NCBI RefSeq assembly: GCF_021531915.1
Contig: NZ_JAFBIV010000005.1
Location: 1 to 64,000 of the forward strand
Reading direction: 5' to 3'
DNA: 64,000 nt
From: Oscillibacter valericigenes
GTDB taxonomy: Bacteria > Bacillota > Clostridia > Oscillospirales > Oscillospiraceae
Positions 60,151 to 64,000 of the stretch are shown piece after piece; within the stretch, counting starts at the first letter, position 1; the number at the start of each line of letters is the position of its first letter. Under the pieces are notes generated by a model that saw only the letters and a program-made list of their open reading frames with translations, did not search any database and was not told the DNA's origin. A program made the position numbers and the translations under genes.

Positions 60151-62391
60151 TCAGTTCAAAGATAAGTGGATATTGCCGTGCAGGTCCGTCCGGCAGACGG
60201 CGCAGCCCCGCTCCCCCAGCCGCCGCAGAGTCTCCCTGGCCGGGTGGCCATAGCTGTTGGAGCCCACGCTGATACACACCATCTCCGGTTTCAGGGCATC
60301 CAGCAGTTCCTCAGAAGTGGAAGTTTTGGCTCCGTGGTGGCCCGCCGTCAGATACTCGATGTCCGGCAGGTCCCAGGCCGCCAGCAGCGCTCTTTCGGCG
60401 GCCCGGTCCAAGTCTCCGGTCAGCAGCAGGTCCTCCTCCCCCAGGGAGGCCAGCACCGCAAGGCTGCGTTCATTGTCATTTCCGTCTCCCACAGGCGGGA
60501 ACACCCGCAGGCGGGCCTTGCCCAACTCCAGCGTGATCTCTTCCGTGACGGTCCGCACCTCGGCCCCGTGGGCGGCGGCAGTCTCCAGGACAGCGGCCCG
60601 GACCACCTCGTCGTCGGCTCCCTCCGTCACCAGCACCTCCGCCACGTCCATGCGGGCCAACAGGCCGGTGACGCCGGAGATATGGTCCTTGTCGTAGTGG
60701 GACAGGATCATGTAATCCAGTTCCGTGCAGCCCATGGTTTTCAGCTGGTGGGCCGCCACTTCCCCGGCGTCATACCAGCTGCTGCCGCTGCCGCAGTCCA
60801 CCAGGGCGTATTCCCCGCCGGAGGCCAGCAGCACGCACTGCCCCTGCCCCACATCCAGCATGACGGCCTCCAGGCCGGCACTGTAACGCATAGCGCCCAA
60901 CCGCACTGTCACTGCCAGGGTCAGAACCGCGGCCAGTGCCGCCACGGCGTATTTCCGCCGGGCCTTTGGTTTCATCAGGTATGCCGCCAGGAACAGCAGA
61001 TAGGCAAAGGCCAGCCAGTATTTCAGATAGGGGTTGGAGAAATAGACGGCGTGGTACGGAATCTTCGCCAGCAGGCGTGCCGCAGCCAGGATATACCCGG
61101 CCAGCAACCGGGGCACCACCGCCAGCAGCATCCCCAAAGGCATCCAGAGGAACCCCGCCAGTACGGCCAGCAGACCCAGCAGGAAAACCCCGCTGGCTGC
61201 CCACAGGCACAGCAGATTGCTGAGGGGCGCAATCAGCACCAGGGTGCCGAAATAGTAAGCAGACAGGGGTACCGTGAATACCAGCGCGCCCATAGTGGCA
61301 GAAAAGCTGGCAACAGTAAAGTGAAATACCTTGTCATGCTTTTTATCGCCCATCAGCAGGTTATACAGCTTGGGCGTCAGCCACAGAATACCCGCCATGG
61401 CGGCAAAGGACAACTGCAGACTGATGGAAGCCGCCGCGAAGGGGTTCCACAGCAGGATCAGAAACAGGGCCGTCAGCAAGGAGGTCGGCCCGTCGCTCTC
61501 CCGGTCAAACAGGGGTGCCGCCAGCAGCAGGACCAGCATGACGCAGGCCCGGACCACCGAGGGGCTTCCGCCGGTCAGAAGGGCGTAAAACACCAGCAGT
61601 ATCAGCATGACCCCCGCCACCAGCTTCCTCCGGTGCCGTCCCGTCAGCAGGACTACCAGGGTCAGCAGAAAGCCGCAGTGCATACCGGACACCGCCAGAA
61701 TGTGGTACAGCCCCGCCTCCGACAGGTCCGCCGCCGCCCGCTCTGACAGACCGGATTTGTCGCCAGTGAGGATAGCCGTCAGAAAAGCGGCGGTATCCCC
61801 ATCAAACAGGGCGGCAATTTCCTCCCGCATGGCGTGTCCCACTCTGGTTGGCCACCAGCGGGGCGCCCCGGAGGTTCCCGCATCCAAGGTGACCTCTCCC
61901 CTTTGGTACGCCAGCAAAAACACGCCCTTGGAGGTAAAGGCGGTCACGTCCTCGTCCCGGATGTGGGCAGCGTTTTTCAGATGCACCGTGTCCGTCACCC
62001 TCTGCCCCGGAGACGCCGACAGCAGTGCCTCACTGCCATAGTAGACGGCCTTCCCCGGCAAGCCTTCCAGCTTCACCGTGACTTTGGCGCCGTAGTCAGT
62101 TTTCACCGCATAGTCGCAGAGCGTCATGGTGACCGATTGCTCCGTGTCCGCCAGAGCCTCCAGGGGCGCCTGGACCTGACGAATGTACAGCCAGTTCCAG
62201 CCAAAGGCCAGAGCCAGCCCCACGCCCGCCAGCAGCGCCCGCCGCCCCCAATGGTTCCGCAGGACCAGTCTGCCGCAGGCCAGCACGAAAGCAGCCGCTC
62301 CCATGGGGAGCAGCCAGTCAACCGGCAGCAGGTACTGGGCCAGAAAGATGCCCAGGGAAAAGGCACCCGTGAACAGGGCCAGCTTTCTCAT
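60151..62391 (-). CDS. comEC: DNA internalization competence protein ComEC/Rec2
   Basis: 746 aa. N-terminal helices and an OB-like segment, a competence domain with many transmembrane helices (about 215-490, HILAVSGMHCGFLLTL), and a C-terminal metallo-beta-lactamase domain (from about 510; ILSHYDKDHISG, then GDL, GHHGAKTS) that may degrade the incoming second strand. It would form the DNA channel. The start overlaps the XRE gene stop by four bases. Confidence 0.93.
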   Translation of the reverse strand: MRKLALFTGAFSLGIFLAQYLLPVDWLLPMGAAAFVLACGRLVLRNHWGRRALLAGVGLALAFGWNWLYIRQVQAPLEALADTEQSVTMTLCDYAVKTDYGAKVTVKLEGLPGKAVYYGSEALLSASPGQRVTDTVHLKNAAHIRDEDVTAFTSKGVFLLAYQRGEVTLDAGTSGAPRWWPTRVGHAMREEIAALFDGDTAAFLTAILTGDKSGLSERAAADLSEAGLYHILAVSGMHCGFLLTLVVLLTGRHRRKLVAGVMLILLVFYALLTGGSPSVVRACVMLVLLLAAPLFDRESDGPTSLLTALFLILLWNPFAAASISLQLSFAAMAGILWLTPKLYNLLMGDKKHDKVFHFTVASFSATMGALVFTVPLSAYYFGTLVLIAPLSNLLCLWAASGVFLLGLLAVLAGFLWMPLGMLLAVVPRLLAGYILAAARLLAKIPYHAVYFSNPYLKYWLAFAYLLFLAAYLMKPKARRKYAVAALAAVLTLAVTVRLGAMRYSAGLEAVMLDVGQGQCVLLASGGEYALVDCGSGSSWYDAGEVAAHQLKTMGCTELDYMILSHYDKDHISGVTGLLARMDVAEVLVTEGADDEVVRAAVLETAAAHGAEVRTVTEEITLELGKARLRVFPPVGDGNDNERSLAVLASLGEEDLLLTGDLDRAAERALLAAWDLPDIEYLTAGHHGAKTSTSEELLDALKPEMVCISVGSNSYGHPARETLRRLGERGCAVCRTDLHGNIHLSLN

Positions 62392-62612
62392 TTGCTCTTT
62401 TGGGGCGGCGTGGGGTCGTCAGTACGGCCCAGGAGGTAGTCGGTGCTGACCTTGTAATAGTCGGCCAGCTTGATGACCACATCCACAGGAACGCTGCGAA
62501 CACCCTTTTCGTAGCGCCTGTATACGGTTGGGTCCATTCCAAGGTACTCAGCAACTGCCTTCTGTTTGATATCCTGGTCTTCGCGCAAGTCATGAATTCT
62601 TCGGAAGTACAA
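62388..62612 (-). CDS. XRE-family helix-turn-helix regulator
   Basis: 74 aa, a single HTH domain: RIHDLREDQDIKQKAVAEYL, DPTVYRRYEKGVRSVPVDVVIKLADYY and DYLLGRTDDP. The start preferred is TTG at 62612, six bases after GAGGTG, giving the usual YFRRIHDLRED beginning; a GTG at 62621 is possible but has no ribosome site. The gene is coupled to comEC by a four-base overlap, so it may control competence or simply be co-transcribed. Its start region is buried in a hairpin. Confidence 0.88.
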   Translation of the reverse strand: MYFRRIHDLREDQDIKQKAVAEYLGMDPTVYRRYEKGVRSVPVDVVIKLADYYKVSTDYLLGRTDDPTPPQKSK

Positions 62613-62647
62613 CCAAATCACCTCAAAAAGAGGTTACCATTTGGTTG
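62610..62647 (-). promoter_or_regulatory. Hairpin covering the ribosome site and start of the XRE gene
   Basis: Minus strand: CAACCAAAT pairs with ATTTGGTTG and, inside, ACCTC with GAGGT around five T. The second arms contain the Shine-Dalgarno (GAGGT) and the TTG start. As DNA the same dyad could bind the XRE dimer. Confidence 0.6.
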
Positions 62648-62690
62648 CTTTTATATGCAGAAAGCAGACTGTTTGGTTTGTTATTTGATG

Positions 62691-62719
62691 ATTATACAGG
62701 GATGCTGCAATTCCGTCAA
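62691..62719 (-). promoter_or_regulatory. Strong promoter of xre-comEC-holA-rnmV
   Basis: Minus strand: -35 TTGACG (62714-62719), 17-base spacer, -10 TATAAT (62691-62696), about 80 bases before the start. Confidence 0.87.
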
Positions 62720-62742
62720 GATATGTTCCCTGGTGCTTCTCC

Positions 62743-62771
62743 TTGACGGGACAGGGGCACGGGTATATGAT
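62743..62771 (+). promoter_or_regulatory. Promoter of the third SLH gene
   Basis: -35 TTGACG (62743-62748), 17-base spacer, -10 TATGAT (62766-62771), 45 bases before the ATG. It lacks the GAACNGTTC dyad of the other SLH genes. Confidence 0.8.
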
Positions 62772-62816
62772 GGTAAAAACGGCAAACCGCCGCAATCTGG
62801 AAAGGAGCAACACACT

Positions 62817-64000
62817 ATGAAGCGTTTTCTGACCCTTCTGTTCACCACACTGCTGCTGACGGCGGTGCTGTGCGTGACTGCCTCCGCTTCCGACTATGAC
62901 ACGGTGGCGCAGGACCTGTCCGCCATCGGTATGTTCCGGGGCACCGCCAATGGCTTTGAGCTGGACCGTGCTCCCACCCGCTCCGAAGCCGCCATTATGC
63001 TGGTGCGGCTCTACGGCGCCGAGGAAAAGGCCAAGACCGCCTATGAGGCCGGTGAGATCAGCCATCCCTTTACCGATGTCAGTGAGTTTACCTCCCCTTA
63101 TGTGGCCTGGCTGTACACCAACGGCATCACCAACGGCTTCACGGAGACCACCTTCGGTTCCCAGCGGGCCTGCACTGTCCAGAACTACGTGACCTTCCTG
63201 CTGCGGGCACTGGGCTACAAGGACGGCACCGACTTCCAGTATGCCGACGCTCTGACCTTCGCCCAGGAGAAGGGCTTCTATGAGCCCGTCATGTTCCCCG
63301 GCGCCTTCCTGCGGGACGACCTGGCGGCCGTTACCTATCAGGCCCTGGCCGCCGATATGGCCGGTGGCAAGACCTATCTGCTGGACAGTCTGGTGAAGTC
63401 CGGCGCCATTGACGCCAAGGCCGCCCAGCCCATGACAGAGAAGATCAAGACCTACCGCGCCATGATGGCCACCACCAAGACCATGGATGAAAACGCCATG
63501 GATGTGGACATGGATGTCAAGATGGATATGACCATGACCGCCGCCGGCGAGACCATGACCATGCCCTCCGTCATGAAGGGCAACATGAAGATGCTGGCGG
63601 ACGGCGACAATGTGCAGATGTCCTATACCACCACGACCGAAGCCCAGGGCATCGCCGTGAAGGTGGACATGTGGATGAAGGACGGCTGGGTGTATATGTC
63701 CACCGCCGCAGGCGGCGAGGAAATGAAGGTCAAGTATTCCGTGGAGGATCAGCTGGCCGCCGTCAAGGACTTGGCCGGTATGAACATGAGCGCCATGGAC
63801 GTCAGCGGATTGGCGATGCTGGAGTCCGTGAGCTCTAAAAAGGCAGGCGCCAATACGGAATACACCATCGTTATCGGCGAGGGCATGAACAGCATGCTGG
63901 AGAGCGTCACCGGCGCCATGGGCACGGAGACCGACGGCATGGACATGCGCTTCGGCAAGATCACCGCCACCTATACCGTGGACAGCCGGGGCATCCTGAA
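62817..64000 (+). CDS. SLH-domain protein with Met-rich lipocalin-like region (partial)
   Basis: At least 394 codons; runs off the right edge. A signal peptide (MKRFLTLLFTTLLLTAVLCV ... ASA, 1-24) precedes two or three degenerate SLH repeats (about 27-190, with LDRAPTRSEAAIMLVRLYG and FTSPYVAWLYTNGITNGFTE). From about 220 the sequence is strongly Met-rich (MDVDMDVKMDMTMT, KGNMKMLADGDNVQMSYTT), resembling LolA/LppX-like beta-sheet domains such as DUF6612. Function unknown. The start is nine bases after AAAGGAG, with a good promoter upstream. Confidence 0.85.
   Translation, partial: MKRFLTLLFTTLLLTAVLCVTASASDYDTVAQDLSAIGMFRGTANGFELDRAPTRSEAAIMLVRLYGAEEKAKTAYEAGEISHPFTDVSEFTSPYVAWLYTNGITNGFTETTFGSQRACTVQNYVTFLLRALGYKDGTDFQYADALTFAQEKGFYEPVMFPGAFLRDDLAAVTYQALAADMAGGKTYLLDSLVKSGAIDAKAAQPMTEKIKTYRAMMATTKTMDENAMDVDMDVKMDMTMTAAGETMTMPSVMKGNMKMLADGDNVQMSYTTTTEAQGIAVKVDMWMKDGWVYMSTAAGGEEMKVKYSVEDQLAAVKDLAGMNMSAMDVSGLAMLESVSSKKAGANTEYTIVIGEGMNSMLESVTGAMGTETDGMDMRFGKITATYTVDSRGIL

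Noticed and set aside
60166-61746. 526-codon open frame opposite comEC
   Set aside because: Gln/Gly/His-rich antisense reading of a membrane protein gene; no start signal or homology.
1-64000. CRISPR arrays, rRNA or tRNA genes, insertion sequences, prophage
   Set aside because: I saw no regularly spaced direct repeats, no tRNA cloverleaf or rRNA sequence, and no transposase or phage structural genes; the only mobile-type signal is the recombinase tail at the left edge.

Overview
The window is a contiguous piece of a GC-rich (roughly 60 percent by eye), spore-forming, anaerobic Firmicutes chromosome. The evidence points to the class Clostridia, order Oscillospirales (Flavonifractor / Lawsonibacter / Pseudoflavonifractor-like). 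It carries spoIVA, spoVM, a SipL-type LysM/SPOCS protein and sigG, S-layer-homology proteins, an IspH-ribosomal protein S1 fusion, a PPi-type phosphofructokinase, a butyryl-CoA:acetate CoA-transferase and a phosphate butyryltransferase. Almost everything is ordinary core genome. Apart from the tail of a tyrosine recombinase at the left edge there is no mobile element, and no rRNA, tRNA or CRISPR array was seen.

Layout. 1-9.3 kb: recombinase tail, SLH-GH18 and SLH-polysaccharide deacetylase envelope proteins, amidase, fba, pfp, a pyruvate-kinase-like protein, coaX, ogt and a CPCC protein. 9.3-15.4 kb: spore-envelope genes spoIVA, sipL, the 24-codon spoVM and a 52-aa membrane protein, interrupted by an amino-acid ABC transporter. 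15.4-32.4 kb: a 17-kb minus-strand run (cdaA-cdaR-rseC-DUF5685-J protein-yloC-remA-gmk-rpoZ-priA-def-fmt-yugP-rsmB-rlmN-stp-prkC-rsgA) closely matching the Bacillus yloC-to-rsgA order. 32.4-35.8 kb: cysteine desulfurase/DUF3343, ispF-ispD, CarD. 35.8-42.8 kb: but, ispH-rpsA, plsC, cmk, a BaiN/YhiN flavoprotein and an RpiR regulator. 42.9-48 kb: rluB, dac, ytfJ, DUF2953, scpB, scpA, M50 protease. 48-51.3 kb: tsf, rpsB, ylmC and sigG. 51.3-55.5 kb: accessory genes, including a broken MATE exporter. 55.5-62.6 kb: glnS, ptb, rnmV, holA, comEC and an XRE regulator. The window closes in a third SLH protein that runs off the edge.

How the genes fit together. The spore-coat basement apparatus is concentrated here: SpoVM marks the forespore membrane, SpoIVA polymerises on it and SipL binds SpoIVA. 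spoIVA and sipL each have a sigma-E promoter with the same -10 nonamer, and sigG has a textbook sigma-F promoter, so mother-cell and forespore control can be read from the DNA. The long minus-strand cluster joins c-di-AMP synthesis and PASTA kinase/phosphatase signalling with protein and RNA maturation. The but and ptb genes, each with a near-perfect housekeeping promoter, suggest butyrate production.

Most notable observations: (1) a MATE exporter gene in which a 103-bp internal segment is inverted, with homology resuming exactly at both edges once it is flipped back; (2) the spoVM mini-gene, whose stop codon overlaps the sipL sigma-E -35; (3) a recurrent TTGCAA -35 hexamer, four times in an identical TTGCAA-17-TATAAT promoter; (4) a hairpin that would bury both the Shine-Dalgarno and the start codon of an XRE regulator; (5) a short pyruvate-kinase-like protein lacking the catalytic Thr. 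I did not recognise a wholly new multi-gene system.
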